This document shows, piece after piece, positions 43,291 through 54,429 of a DNA stretch of 64,000 bases. Under the pieces are notes generated by a model. It worked only from the letters and a program-made list of their open reading frames with translations, ran no database searches and was not told where the DNA came from. The first letter of the stretch is position 1. Each line of letters starts with the position of its first letter. Both the position numbers and the translations under genes were made by a program. The stretch comes from Antilocapra americana (taxonomy: Eukaryota; Chordata; Mammalia; Artiodactyla; Antilocapridae). The DNA lies in contig ML664183.1 of the NCBI GenBank assembly GCA_007570785.1, positions 15,312,204 through 15,376,203 on the forward strand, in the 5' to 3' direction.

Positions 43291-44370
43291 GATGATGTTC
43301 ACCTATGGAATTAAAATGTTGAGTTGTCTTTTTTTGCTACACCATCCTGGGCATTTCCATTAAACACTTAATGCCTTAGCTGGATGTTATTTTCCCTTAG
43401 AGGAGTCTTGTTGCCTTTCCCCAGGATGGCCATGCTCACGCAGAGGAATCTGACCCTTTGTACTGATCCCACCGAGCCCAGGCCTCCTTCCCAGCCAGCT
43501 GTCAAAAGTTTGCTGGTGGCCGTCAACCCGCCCCTGAAGCACTGCCCATTGGCAGTGAAGGGGTATGCATTTTATTCCATAGTTCTGCGTTTCATCCTGA
43601 GTGTCTTTGACCTGCAGGGGTCGATTCAGTACTAGGAAACCACACACATCTCTTCTGGAACATTGTGTATCCACTGTTTTTGGATCTAAGACCTTTGACC
43701 TGCTGACTACAAAAGCAGCTTTTCCTTGGGGAATCACATTATCCCTGTTAGAAAGCCAGGGAGGAAAAAGAGAAACAAAGCCTTGTGGAGGCCTCCGCTT
43801 TAATAACATTCATTTCCTTTTCTCTTTTTGTTTCTAAACTTATTTCTGTTCCATGTCAGTGTCACGTAATTGACATGTATGTTTCCCTCTTTTGTTTTTT
43901 CTTCTCCAGAAAGATTTAATGATGCTTTTGTGAATCCTATTTCTTTCCTTGACTGAGTTGAAGGGAAGCCCATTTCCCAGTCTTTGTGGACTTTTTCTTT
44001 TTTAATTAAAAAAAAAAAAGTGAGTCATATGGGGCTTTTACTTACTACCTCAGACCCTCCTCAGTGCCAGGCAGTGAGAATACTGCATCTTCCCCATAGT
44101 ACAGAAAGGAGAATCAAGGAACTTATTGATTAAAAACTCTTTTGGCTGATTGCCCCAAATGCTAGAGATTTTTTCCTCTGCTTTAGTTTATTTTACATAT
44201 TGGGAAAATCCAACTTGTTGCTTTTTTTTTTTTTTCTTTTCTTTTAACTGATAGGGCAATTTTTTACTGAGTAGAGATGGCTTGCCAAGAAAGTATACAT
44301 TCCCAAACATATTGATATTTTTTTTCTTTTATCCATTCAAAGGATGAATTAGGCCTAGGAGAGTCACTGA
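43291..44370. other. No gene called; repeat-free patch at 43,380-43,810
   Basis: This patch is less AT-rich than its surroundings and open on both strands: 83 codons plus, 140 codons minus (43,387-43,809). Neither translation resembles a family I know. An acceptor-like 'gcctttccccag|ga' lies at about 43,414-43,427 and another, 'ttcttctccag', near 43,900-43,910; no paired donor is convincing. Confidence 0.3.
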
Positions 44371-44386
44371 TATGCAAGCCTGTATT

Positions 44387-44598
44387 ATCTACGTGCTAAG
44401 TCACTTCAGTCATGTCCGACTCTTTGAGACCCCATGGACTATAGCCTGACGGGCTCCTCTGTCCATGGGATTCTCCAGGCAAGAATACTGGAGTTGGCTG
44501 CCATTTCCTCCCCCAGGGGATCTTTCCCAGCCAGGGGTCAAACCTGAGTCTCCTGCGTTTCCTGCAGATACTTTAGCACTAGCTCCACCTGGGAAGCC
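44387..44598 (-). mobile_element. Bov-tA SINE, antisense
   Basis: Complete antisense copy. Perfect 12-bp target duplication caagcctgtatt at 44375-44386 and 44599-44610. Confidence 0.96.
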
Positions 44599-44620
44599 CA
44601 AGCCTGTATTGTAGTTGTAT

Positions 44621-44753
44621 GTTTTTATTTGTTGTTTTAGTCGCTAGGTCTTGTCTGACTCTTGCAACCCTCTGGACTATAGCCTGCCAAACTCCTTTGT
44701 CCATGGGATTCTCCAGGCAAGAATACTGGAATGGGTTGCTATTTCCTTCTCCA
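44621..44753 (-). mobile_element. Bov-tA body, antisense, 5'-truncated
   Basis: Headless SINE body just after the previous one. Flanked by attgtagttgtat (44608-44620) and attatagttatat (44754-44766), 11/13. Confidence 0.92.
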
Positions 44754-44919
44754 ATTATAGTTATATAGTCTGATGCTTCGTTCAAAGCTGTTTCCACTTA
44801 ATTTCTTTAATTTCCCTAGTATGCACCTGCTGACATGGTGAGACCACTCTCCTTTCTGCATGAAAACACACCATGCTTAATGCTGCTTCTGTGCGTTGAC
44901 TCATGTTTTTCCTCTCACT

Positions 44920-45065
44920 TGCTTTGTTCTTCATTTCCCCCGCTGTTTCTCCACCTTCTAAAACTCTGTGCCTTTACATATACTATTTATTCTGCCTGAA
45001 GCACTCTTTCCACCATCCTGAGTTGCTCTCCCCCAAACCTGTCTCTAGTGTCTTTGGTTGCAGGA
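44920..45065 (+). mobile_element. L2 LINE fragment
   Basis: 'gtgcctttacatatactatttattctgcctgaagcactctttcc' corresponds to the L2 3' region. Confidence 0.6.
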
Positions 45066-45295
45066 AACATCAACTCATTAAACTGGTATAAGGTAAAGGG
45101 AAACTTTTATGGAATCATATACGGACAGGAGGGACACAGACCATAACGAAGCTCAGGTGGATTTAGGGCTGGAAGAGCTATACAGCTTTCTGAGCAGCTG
45201 GAATCGGGGCCCGAGGAGCCACTGGAACTAAAGCAAATAACTCCTTCATCTCACCGTTTCCTTGTGCTACATGGTTGCTTACTCTGAGTCTAAAC

Positions 45296-45511
45296 CAGAG
45301 TTTTCAACCTTGCCATAATTGACATTTTGAGCCAGATAATACTTTTTTTTTTTGGCAGAGCTGTCCTGTGCACTGTAGGGTTAAAGCAGCATTCTTAACT
45401 TTTGTCTACCAGATGCTGAAAAAAGTACTCTGACTATGATGGCAGAATGTGTCTCTAGACATTTCCAAATGGCCCCTGAGGGATCATATTGTCCCTGGCT
45501 GAGAACCATTG
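45296..45511 (-). mobile_element. MER20 (hAT-Charlie) DNA transposon
   Basis: Near full-length non-autonomous hAT element: ends 'cagagttttcaacct' and 'gctgagaaccattg', interior 'gctgtcctgtgcactgtaggg' and 'gtgtctctagacatttccaaatg'. Flanked by 8-bp gtctaaac (45288-45295) and gtctacct (45512-45519), a 6/8 hAT-type target duplication. Confidence 0.88.
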
Positions 45512-45519
45512 GTCTACCT

Positions 45520-45860
45520 GGAACTGCTACCTTCCTCTCCTGGTTCTTAGCTCCTGTGGGTAAATACATGGCAGAGTGTGGCTCTCCAGCCTAACTCAGC
45601 ACCTTCCAGCTCCAGACTGACTCCGTCACTTCATTTTCCCATTATCTGTTCAAAAGATGTAGAATTGGTTCAGCCTTTAGTTGGCTCTTGGGGATCAGGT
45701 GTGGACTCGGTTTGGTGTGCTAAGCCAAGGGTTCAGATTGTATAGCTTGACATGGCTGTAGGCCCTCTTCCCCAGGGCCTGCTCTTGGATCATTCTGAAT
45801 GATGGAGCTGAATTCCCTTGAAGCTGAGCTGGACAAAACTTCTAAAATATTTTATTAACA
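45520..45860. other. No gene seen
   Basis: No recognised element. Confidence 0.3.
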
Positions 45861-45866
45861 CATTGC

Positions 45867-46295
45867 CTTTTTTTTAAAATTGGAGTTTAGTTGATTTACA
45901 GTGTTGTGTTTCAGATGTATAGCAAAGTGATTCAGTTACACATATACAGATTTTCAGATTTTTTTCTCATTTAGGTTATTACAGAATATTGACTAGAGTT
46001 CACTGTGCTAGAGGAAGGTCCCTTGTTGATTATCTGTTTCATATACAGTAGTAGGTTTCTGTTAATCCCAAACTCCTGATTTACCCCTTCCTATACCATT
46101 CCCCTATGGTAACCATAAGTTTGTTTTTGAAGTCTGTGAGTCTGTTTAATAAACAAGTTTTTTAAAATCTTTTTTTAGATTCCACATATAAGTGATATTA
46201 TATGATATTTGTTTTTCTCTGATTTACTTAGTGTGATAATCTCTAGGTCCATCCATGTTGCTACAAATGGCATTCTTTTTTTTTTTTTTTAGCTG
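45867..46295 (-). mobile_element. L1 3' end, antisense
   Basis: 'ttggagtttagttgatttacagtgttgtg', 'gcaaagtgattcagttacac', 'gtgagtctgtttaataaacaag', 'attccacatataagtgatattatatg' and 'ctaggtccatccatgttgctac'. A T run at 46,275-46,290 marks its right end. Confidence 0.85.
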
Positions 46296-46354
46296 AGTAA
46301 CAGTTCTTAAACATGGAGCATTCAGCATGAGTGAACAGAAATGAAACGTATGTA

Positions 46355-46520
46355 ATTTGTGGAGATGGTGCTGTGCAGCAGTTAAGACCACAGTCCTCAA
46401 AGCCAGACTGTTTGGGTTCACTTTCAGTGTGTCACATGCTGGCTGATGCTTGGACAGCCTCATCTCTCTCTGCCTCAGTTTTCTCATCTAGAGAATGGCA
46501 GTAGTAATAATAAGAACAAC
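46355..46520 (+). mobile_element. MIR SINE
   Basis: Sense MIR: 'gtgctgtgcagcagttaagaccacag', 'agccagactgtttgggttc', 'cctcagttttctcatctagagaatgg'. Confidence 0.8.
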
Positions 46521-46529
46521 AACAATAAT

Positions 46530-46850
46530 AGTTAATACTAGTATATCACTTCCGCATGTGCAAGGCACTATTGTAAGTGTGTTAATTGAATAAATTGTCA
46601 CAGCTATGAGTTGAAACCTTTAAGACTATCCCCCTCAGAAAGGTAAATAAAAACTATGAGTGTTTAGATCTAGCAACAAAATGAGTACACTGTTAATGTA
46701 TGGAAAATTTTTAGTTTTCACAGCTGTTTGGAATTGTATGCATATATATCCTTCCCATTTTAAAGACGAGGAAACAGGTTCAGAGAGACTTAGTAATTTA
46801 ACCACATCTAAAAGTGCAAAAGACAAGATTTGGACTCAGGCAGTTTGATG
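46530..46850 (-). mobile_element. MIR SINE, antisense, interrupted
   Basis: Antisense MIR halves: 'catgtgcaaggcactattgtaagtg' at about 46,555-46,580 and 'ttttaaagacgaggaaacaggttcagagagacttagtaattta' at about 46,758-46,801, separated by unassigned sequence. Confidence 0.6.
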
Positions 46851-46854
46851 ATAA

Positions 46855-46990
46855 AGGACTATCTCTTGAGCCTGGTGTTATAATACTTTGTATATCAGAG
46901 GGCTATTGTGAGTATTAAATGAGTTAACATGTATAAAGAAACATTAAGGTCAGGTATGGCATATACTGCATGTTATTTAAGCATTAATTA
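46855..46990 (+). mobile_element. MIR SINE fragment
   Basis: 'ctattgtgagtattaaatgagttaacatgtataaag' matches the MIR 3' half. Confidence 0.6.
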
Positions 46991-47208
46991 TTATTGTGAT
47001 TTTTCTTCACCCTAAGGGGTCATTGAGTTTATTCTCATAATGGTTAATAGTGCAGTGGTGCATTCAGGGTCCATAAATCGGTGCTTCCCAACCTTTCTCA
47101 TGGATCCAGACCTCAAAAATCATGATCTTCTTAGCCACACTTAGGTAAACTATGAGACTGCTTCTGGCCTGGTCTCTTCCCAATCCAAGGTTCTGCCCAG
47201 CTGAGGGA

Positions 47209-47627
47209 TCCTATTATGGACTGAATGTTTGTAACCCCATCATAGTCACATATGGAAGTTCTAACCACCACTTGGAGATGGGACTTCTAAGTAAATAATT
47301 AAGACTAAATGAAGTCATAGAGGTGGGGCCCTTTCTAATAGGATTAGTGTCCTTGTAGGAAGAGACACCAGAGAGCTCCTCCCACATTCCTCTATTTCTG
47401 GACAAATATCTCCCAACTCCCACCTGCCAAGGAAAGCCATGTGAGAACGCAACAAGAAGGTAGCCGTGGATGAGCCAGGAAGAAAGCTCTCACCAGAAGC
47501 CAGATTTGTCAGAACCTTGATTATGGGCTTCTAGCCATCAGAACAGTGAGAAATAAATGTCTGTTGTTTAAGCCAGTCAGTGGCATTATGTTATATTTTG
47601 TTATACCAGCCTAAGTTAACTAATACA
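47209..47627 (+). mobile_element. MLT1 LTR, near complete
   Basis: Full order of an MLT1 (ERVL-MaLR) solo LTR: 'tattatggactgaatgtttgtaacc', 'gggattagtgtcc'-type text, 'ccatgtgagaacgcaacaagaagg', 'gccaggaagaaagctctcaccag', 'gagaaataaatgtctgttg' (poly-A signal) and 'taagttaactaatacag'. Confidence 0.88.
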
Positions 47628-47629
47628 GA

Positions 47630-48487
47630 TCCATATCCCACCCGTTCAGCAGTTGGTAGGCCCTGAATGAAGACATGCTGATGTATTTTTCTCTACACAA
47701 AATGACTCCAAGCTGTTGAATTTTCTGTTTTTTTTTTTTTTTTTCTCTTTTCTTTCTCTTTTTACTTGGTTGATTCTATTGCCATTAGACTCTTAACAAT
47801 GATTCTGTGTTTGGCTAAAGGTTTGTCTGTTGCATCTTTTCCCTCACAGTGTGCTTACAGCTTATCATTGGTGGGTTTGACACCCATAAAATCTGCCTTG
47901 TTAGCAATAAAAATTACGCTGGCCTTTGGAATGTAGATCTCAGCCATTCATCAGCCTTTTTTGCTGTGTTCTTAATTGACTGCTTTCTTGAGAAATGAGA
48001 AACCAAATAAATTAAATTTGTATTATTTGACTTTCTCTTCTAAGTGAAGAGTAAGGATTTAAGACATGAATGGTTAATTACAGACAAAATTGTGCTTTTC
48101 CATCTTTATAGGTGATTTTTTTCTTTAGAAATTAAAATATTTATTTTCTATTCTCATCTTAAGATCCTAAAACTCCTTAGGTATAAATCAAGTATTTATT
48201 TTTATCCTGAAAATATTAAGGAACTCATTCTTCTCCTAACCCCCAGCAAAGACAGTTTTGTCATTTTCAGCATTCTCTCAAGAAGTCTGTCAAAGAAAAG
48301 GGAGTGATACCCCTGTGTGAGCCTAAAATGCCACAGAAAGAACATTGTATTCTCATTTTGTCTAGTTACAGTTGCCCTAAAGTGGGCTTTTTCATTCCTT
48401 GTTATTTACTCGTCAAATATTGCATCACTCTGTAAGAGGAAAGCAGTTTTGAAAATTATAGTGAAAGAGCATGCTGGAATAAATTTA

Positions 48488-48519
<32 letters not shown>

Positions 48520-49534
48520 CACATTCATGATTTTGGGAAAAAAAAAACCCTAAAATTGAACTTGGTCAACTGAATTATTTCCTTTAGACAGCCTTAAAAT
48601 ATGACCATACATTTTCTCTTTCCACAGATAGATGTCTTGTTTTCGGTCTGTTGGGAAGAAAAGCAGTGAGGGGTAACTTTTAATGTATGTGTATGTACTT
48701 GGTCCCCAAGTAAAGCTCTTTTAAATGTTCCAGAGGATAAGATCTTGACAAGTTTAAATGAAGAGGACAAACACAACCATGATAAAGATATGAAATGTCA
48801 AATGTAAAATCTGTCAAAACGCGAAAAAGAATATATGCATCAATGTTGAATGCAAAAAAAAAGCTGTAAGAATACACTTAGTTACAATGTGTAAAAGTGG
48901 TTTTATTACTTTTTGTATGAAGGGTATGAGAATATTCCAAGAAGTTCAGAAAATATAGGAAGAGGTCATTCATAATCTCGCTTTCCTCATTCAGCTGTTT
49001 TCTTTTTCTCTGCATTCCTTTCTCTTGTCCTTGTGCATATGCATTTTTGTAGTTGTACTCACAGCTTGTACAGTTCACGTTCTGATTAGTTGTTGGCCCA
49101 ACACGGGCGTTTTTGGGTGCTGCTACTGTCCTCATAACCGTCCTTTGTAAAGGCTTTATAATAATCCATGGATGGGGCTTGTCATCTGCGTACTACTTAG
49201 GAAAGGTCATTAAAAAGGGAAGAGAACATGGACATATTTGTTATTTGATATATAGATATTTGCCTGCAAAGAATTTCAGTGTGCAATCCCAAAGAAAGAA
49301 CCGACTAAATATTGCAGAGAAGTGAAAATTAGTTTAAATGTTCAAAGAACATAGTATTTCTTGAATTTACTGTTTTCCGTCATTTTCTCTTTGCCACTCT
49401 CCCTCATTCAATTATTTAACTTACTTGTCTTGTCCCAATAATGAAAGGGAAAATTGACATAGATAAAAATCTCTGGGTCTCTCCTTGACTTTTTTCCTTT
49501 GGCTAAATGACAAGAAATATGGGTGCTTTCAGCT
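47630..49534. other. No gene seen over 1.9 kb; (CA)n at 48,491-48,520
   Basis: AT-rich, with a T run near 47,730-47,745 and a 30-bp CA repeat at 48,491-48,520. Frames of 60-85 codons lack family likeness. Confidence 0.35.
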
Positions 49535-49545
49535 ATGATAAAGAT

Positions 49546-49760
49546 TGCCATTGTTATTTAGACGCTAAGTCTTGTCTACCTCTTTTGCAAGATGGGGCTC
49601 CTCTATCCATGGGACTTCCCAGATAAGAATACTAGAGTGGGTTGCCATTTCTTTTTCCAGGGTATCTTCCTGATCGAGGGAATCTTCCTGATCCAGGGAT
49701 TGAAACCGAATCTCTTGCATTGCCAGTGGGTTCTTAACTGCTGAGCCACTAGGGAAGCCC
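49546..49760 (-). mobile_element. Bov-tA SINE, antisense
   Basis: Antisense copy with an internal tandem duplication of 'aatcttcctgat'. Perfect 11-bp target duplication atgataaagat at 49535-49545 and 49761-49771. Confidence 0.95.
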
Positions 49761-49994
49761 ATGATAAAGATATTCATTTATTAATACTTTGCTAACTGTG
49801 TCATTATTTGACATCGTAACTGGTATAAGTTTAACTTACATAAGCATTTTTTGAGTGTCTACTATTTAGTTGTATAATTGCTTTGCTTTTTTTTTGCTTC
49901 ATTTTTTAATTAGGAAAATTATTGAAAGGACAAATGAAGATGAAAAATTTATCAGTTGATATAATAGGGAAGGAGATTAATATATGTTATTATG

Positions 49995-50215
49995 TGAATA
50001 TTTTAATAGTTGTTAGGCACTTTAAAACATATTTTGCCCTTTAATCCTCATTAAAGCCCTAATAAAGAGGAGCTATTAACTCCAAGGTACAGAGCAGGAG
50101 ACAGCCTCAGGAAGTTAAATCTAATGTCAAGTTCATACAGTTATTAATTGTCAGCACTGGGATTCAAAGCCAGACATGTCTGACCCCAGGCCAAGTGCAC
50201 TGGTCTCTGTGCTTC
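49995..50215 (-). mobile_element. MIR SINE, antisense
   Basis: 'tgttaggcactttaaaacatattttgccc', 'taatcctcattaaagccc', 'cagcactgggattcaaagccagac' order. Confidence 0.78.
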
Positions 50216-50219
50216 AGCA

Positions 50220-50680
50220 TTCATATTTGTAGCAGTCTAAAAGGCCTCAAAGAGCAGTGGTATAGCTTAGGGAGGGGGAAATCTCTGGAACTCTTCAGAG
50301 AAGGGTATCCTGTCAAAGGAATGTGGGTTTCTTTTTTTATTTTTAAGACTTTTTTTTTTCTGAGCTGTGTTGTGTTACTATTTACAGCTGCACCATGGCC
50401 TAAGGGCCTCTTGTAAGCCTCCACAGAGAAAGATGCATTCAGAACAGCTTTCACACACAGCCTCAGGATCCGTGAATGCCTCTCAGTGAAGTCTTTGGAG
50501 GGGAAGTGGTAGTAGATTTTCTTTTGCAGTTTATAAAATTCTACTTGATGTCATTGTTATTCTCCACACTATCTTGATATGAAATATTATGATAATCAAA
50601 GAATATTGAAATTTTAAATTCCTATCCCTTTCCTAAGGCTCATGGAGGCGGTCTTTTACATCAACAGTCATGATAATAAA
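50220..50680. other. No gene seen
   Basis: No recognised element. Confidence 0.3.
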
Positions 50681-50682
50681 AA

Positions 50683-50922
50683 GGTTGTTGTTCAGTCACT
50701 CAGTCCTGTCTGATTCTTTGCGACCCCTTGGACTGCAGCACGCCAGGCTTCCCTGTTCTTCACTATCTCCCAGAATTTGCTCAAACTCATGTCCATTGAA
50801 TCAGTGATGACATCCAACCATCTCATCCTCTGTCACCTGCTTCTTCTCCTGCCTTCAATATTTCCCTGCATCAGGGTCTTTTCCAGTGAGTCGGCTCTTT
50901 GCATCAGGTGGCCAGAGTATTG
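50683..50922 (-). mobile_element. BovB LINE 3' fragment, antisense
   Basis: 'gttgttgttcagtcactcagtcc', 'ctcatgtccattgaatcagtgatg', 'catccaaccatctcatcctctgtc', 'gcatcaggtggccagagtattg'. Truncated at the right end. Confidence 0.92.
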
Positions 50923-50994
50923 ACTCGTTCTTGTTTCTACCTCTAAATTGGTTTTGAACTTGTGAGGAGACCAGTGGTTTATTGATCTTTTCTA

Positions 50995-51105
50995 TCCCAG
51001 TTCCTACCTCACAGAGTTGTTGAGAAAATGAAATGAGGTAATCCATATTATATCACAAAGTGTAGGATCTGCCCCTAGTATGTATTCAAATAAATGTTAA
51101 CTATT
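50995..51105 (+). mobile_element. MIR SINE 3' half
   Basis: 'tacctcacagagttgttgagaaaatgaaatgagg' through 'ccctagtatgtattcaaataaatg'. Confidence 0.7.
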
Positions 51106-51194
51106 CTTTCCTAAAATGCTGCCTCGTGTGCTAATAACACTGATAAATGGGGAGAGAGGCTCAGGAAGGACTGCAACACTCTAGCCACATAAAA

Positions 51195-51465
51195 CGGAGA
51201 AGGCAATGGCAACCCACTCCAGTACTCTTGCCTGGAAAATTCCATGGACGGAGGAGCCTGGCAGGCTGCAGTCCATGGGGTCGTGAGGAGTTGGACACGA
51301 CTGAGTGACTTCACTTTCACTTTTCACTTTCATGCATTGGAGAAGGAAATGGCACCCCACTCCAGTGTTCTTGCCTGGAGAATCCTGGGGACGGGAGCCT
51401 GGTGGGCTGCCGTCTATGGGGTCACACAGAGTCAGACACGACTGAAGCGACTTGGCAGCAGCAGC
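51195..51465 (+). mobile_element. BOV-A2 SINE (dimer)
   Basis: Two BovA bodies with the 'cactttcacttttcactttcatgcattgg' linker and a (cag)n tail. Perfect 12-bp target duplication agccacataaaa at 51183-51194 and 51466-51477. Confidence 0.96.
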
Positions 51466-51479
51466 AGCCACATAAAAGA

Positions 51480-52640
51480 TGGAGCTACCCTGTCACCAAC
51501 CCTGGCAGCCCTCAAACAGCCGCAAGCCTCGTTTGATGGGCGTCTGCCCTGGATTCATGTATAGAGTGAAAGAGCTGAGAAGAATGATCACTCTCTGCTC
51601 ACAAGCAGATCCCACGTTGAAAAAGAAAACAAAAAGCTGAGCATGTACCTCTGTTTCTCCCACACCCATGAATCAGATAATCAACTCCTTCTCCTGGGGA
51701 GAAAAGTAGGTGAGAAGGTAGAGAAAGGCCGGAGAGGCTAGTTGTGCTGGAGTTTCTGCCTCTTGGAATCAATGGAGAGGAGGTCTTTGTCCCCCGTGGT
51801 AGGGGACTATGCATGGCTCCACCCTGCAGATGAGGGAACTGAGGCCATGAAGCATAAAATAAGAGTCATAATTAATAAGTGCAGGGAAGTCTTAATTCTA
51901 AGTGGTGGAGTCAGGATTAGTCAGGCCAGCCAAGACAGGCTCTTTGTTCAGGTATAAGGTCATGGGAAATTAAGAGAGAGGGCAGATCTGAGCGGGCTAC
52001 CAGCAGAAGTGGTATGAGTTTTACTCACTTATTCTGAGAGATGGGGAGGAGTCAAAAGCCTCAGAGTGTTCTAACACACCTAGTTGGAAAATGGTAACAG
52101 CATGAAAATAAAATGTGTTTCCAGGAGAGACGAGCCAGTGCTTTATAGCCATGGCTTATAGACATACCTTACAGAGTCAGAGGTACCCTGTAGGCTGTTG
52201 GAAATTTGAGTCTGTAACTCGGTAGGAAGATTGGCAGCAGAGATGCAGATTTTGGAGTTGCCCTTATAAAGGTGACTGCAGGCTGAAACTAAGGGAGTGT
52301 TTCAATATGAGCTGCAGAGGAGTTTGGTTGTGCAATTGAGTTATATATTTGAAATACACCAAAAGGTTTGAGTCAGTAACCTTGAGTAGCTTAATATAAT
52401 TATAAGGCAAGGCCCAGCATTGATTGGCTCAGGACTTTAACCATAGCCCTGTGCACTACAGGGCAAGCTTTTAGGTTACCCTGGTGTGCAAGACAGTTTC
52501 CATGTGCACCCTCAAGTTCACTGACCATCCATTTCCATTCAGTTCTCTGCCCTGGGAGGCTGACATGTAGGGGCTACATCAGTTGGATTCCTGTTGGGTT
52601 CAGCCACTGAGGGGACTTGGAAGTCAGGTGGAGTGTGAGA
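51480..52640. other. No gene seen; short antisense MIR block at about 51,820-51,860
   Basis: 'ctgcagatgagggaactgaggcc' is a MIR remnant. The remainder shows no recognised repeat or exon. Confidence 0.35.
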
Positions 52641-52646
52641 CTGGTG

Positions 52647-52660
52647 TTTTTTTTTCCTTG

Positions 52661-52688
<28 letters not shown>
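52647..52688 (+). repeat. Poly-T tract
   Basis: 42 bases, nearly all T, broken by one 'ccttg'. No SINE body follows it directly on the right. Confidence 0.9.
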
Positions 52689-52691
<3 letters not shown>

Positions 52692-53960
52692 GTCAGATCC
52701 TTATGAACTGGCTACTTTGCTTTACCCAGTGACTCTACAGAAGGTTCCAGTAACTTCTCTCTTCCTTTGCCTCTTTGGTCAAGAGGTGGTAATGGTACCA
52801 GTCCCTGAAGACTCTGCTGACCTTTGATAGATCTTATGAACACTTGCCCACACCTTTATAAATAGTACTTTTGTTGAATTTCCCCAGTTTTTCAGTTTCT
52901 ACTGGGACCTTGAATAAATAATGTATCTAGTAAACCAGAAGGAACTGATGTCCTTCAAGGCACTAGGCTTATCCTTAATAAACAGAGAGAGGCTTCTAAT
53001 CTTGAGGGGGGTTCCTTCAGACTCAGGAAAAGATAACAGAATTAGTACAAGGTATACAAATCCATATGTACATGACAGCATCCTGTCAATCGTCAGCAGA
53101 ATGTCTCACACAGTTACCATGATTTTTCACATGTTTGTAAGTGTCTTAGTGAGTCATCAAATAAAATGTATTTGAAAATGCCTTGAAATTCATTTTTAAC
53201 TGTTGCCTTTACGTATTTTATGAATCAACAGATAACTTATTCTAAAAATACAACTATTGCCTTACTTGGCTAAGGAAATACCTTGCGATGTATACAGGGA
53301 CCTCATACACAAAAAAAGTTGGGAATTACTTCCAAATTTTTTTTAATCAGACTTTTCTGTGGGTCCAAAGCCAGAAGAAAATGAGAGGAATGGGTTCAGT
53401 CCTAACTATTTCAATCAAGACAAAGACAATCACTTACATCTCGAAGGAACTTTTGTAAAAACTTTGCTAACTTGTTCATTTCCAGGAAGAAATTCAGATT
53501 CCGGGTCTTGCACTAAGGAGCACCCCACATTCTCAGCTTGGCAACACCTTGTCCTTTGTATGACCTGCCATGGCTCCAGCAGCGAGCAGAGTCTACAGAG
53601 AGCAAAAATAAACATCTCTAAGGGCCTGTGGAATTTGATGGCCTGTGCAGTGTGGGCTGGACAGTGGGCCGAGTGCCAGACCTGGTAGGTGAGCCTCTCA
53701 GCAGCCCACGTTCATTTGTAGTCACTCTGCAAAAGCAAGAGGAGATGGCCAGCCTGGCAGTGAAGTTCTGTTTCCAGGTTTGGCCCTGCCTCACCGTGTT
53801 CTCAGTGACGTCTCTGTACTTTGGGCTCTGTAACCCAGATACTGGGAAGGCTGGTTAATCTAGTTTGACAGATTAATCTGGCTAAAAAGAACAAAACAAG
53901 AATGGGTGATTTCTTGCCCCTATTCCTCAAGCTCCCTTCCAGAACTCTAGAACTGGGGGG
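52689..53960. other. No gene seen
   Basis: A 109-codon plus frame (53,359-53,688) has no recognisable family. No young repeats, so this is among the least repeat-rich stretches. Confidence 0.3.
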
Positions 53961-53964
53961 TGTC

Positions 53965-54062
53965 TCATTACTATTTACTGAGTCCTGCTCTCTCTCAGGA
54001 ACCATGCTAGCTACTGAAGCATTAAGACTCTGCTCTCAGGGAGCTCACACTCTGAGTGCGGG
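53965..54062 (+). mobile_element. L2 LINE fragment
   Basis: 'gaaccatgctagctactgaagc' then 'ctctcagggagctcacactctgagtg' fits an L2 fragment. Confidence 0.5.
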
Positions 54063-54084
54063 CCTGAGTTCTGCCTGCACTCTC

Positions 54085-54300
54085 TTTTTTTAAATTTTTT
54101 TTCTATTTTTTTATTGGAGGGTAAGTGCTTTACAATATTGTGTTGGCCTCTGCCACACACCAACATGAATCAGCCATAGGCATCCATATGTCCCTTGCCT
54201 TCTGAACCCCTCTCCCACCCGTCTAGGTTCTCACAGAGCACTGTGTTGAACTCCGAATGTCACACAGCAAATTCCCACTAGCTAGCTATTTTGTATTTTT
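54085..54300 (-). mobile_element. L1 3' end, antisense
   Basis: 'ttattggagggtaagtgctttacaatattgtgttgg', 'caacatgaatcagccataggc', 'tcacagagcactgtgttgaactcc'. Confidence 0.8.
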
Positions 54301-54302
54301 AA

Positions 54303-54425
54303 TCATTTTATTTTTGGCTGCTCCACGCAGCTTGTGGTATCTTAATTCCCCAACCAGGGATTGAACCCGTGCTCCATGCAATGGAAGCACCAAGTCCTAA
54401 CCACCGGACCGCCAGAGAAGTCCCT
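54303..54425 (-). mobile_element. CHR-2 type SINE, antisense
   Basis: 'tttggctgctccacgcagcttgtggtatctta', 'ccccaaccagggattgaacccgtgc', 'taaccaccggaccgccagagaagtccc'. Nearly abuts the L1 end to its left. Confidence 0.92.
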
Positions 54426-54429
54426 ACCT

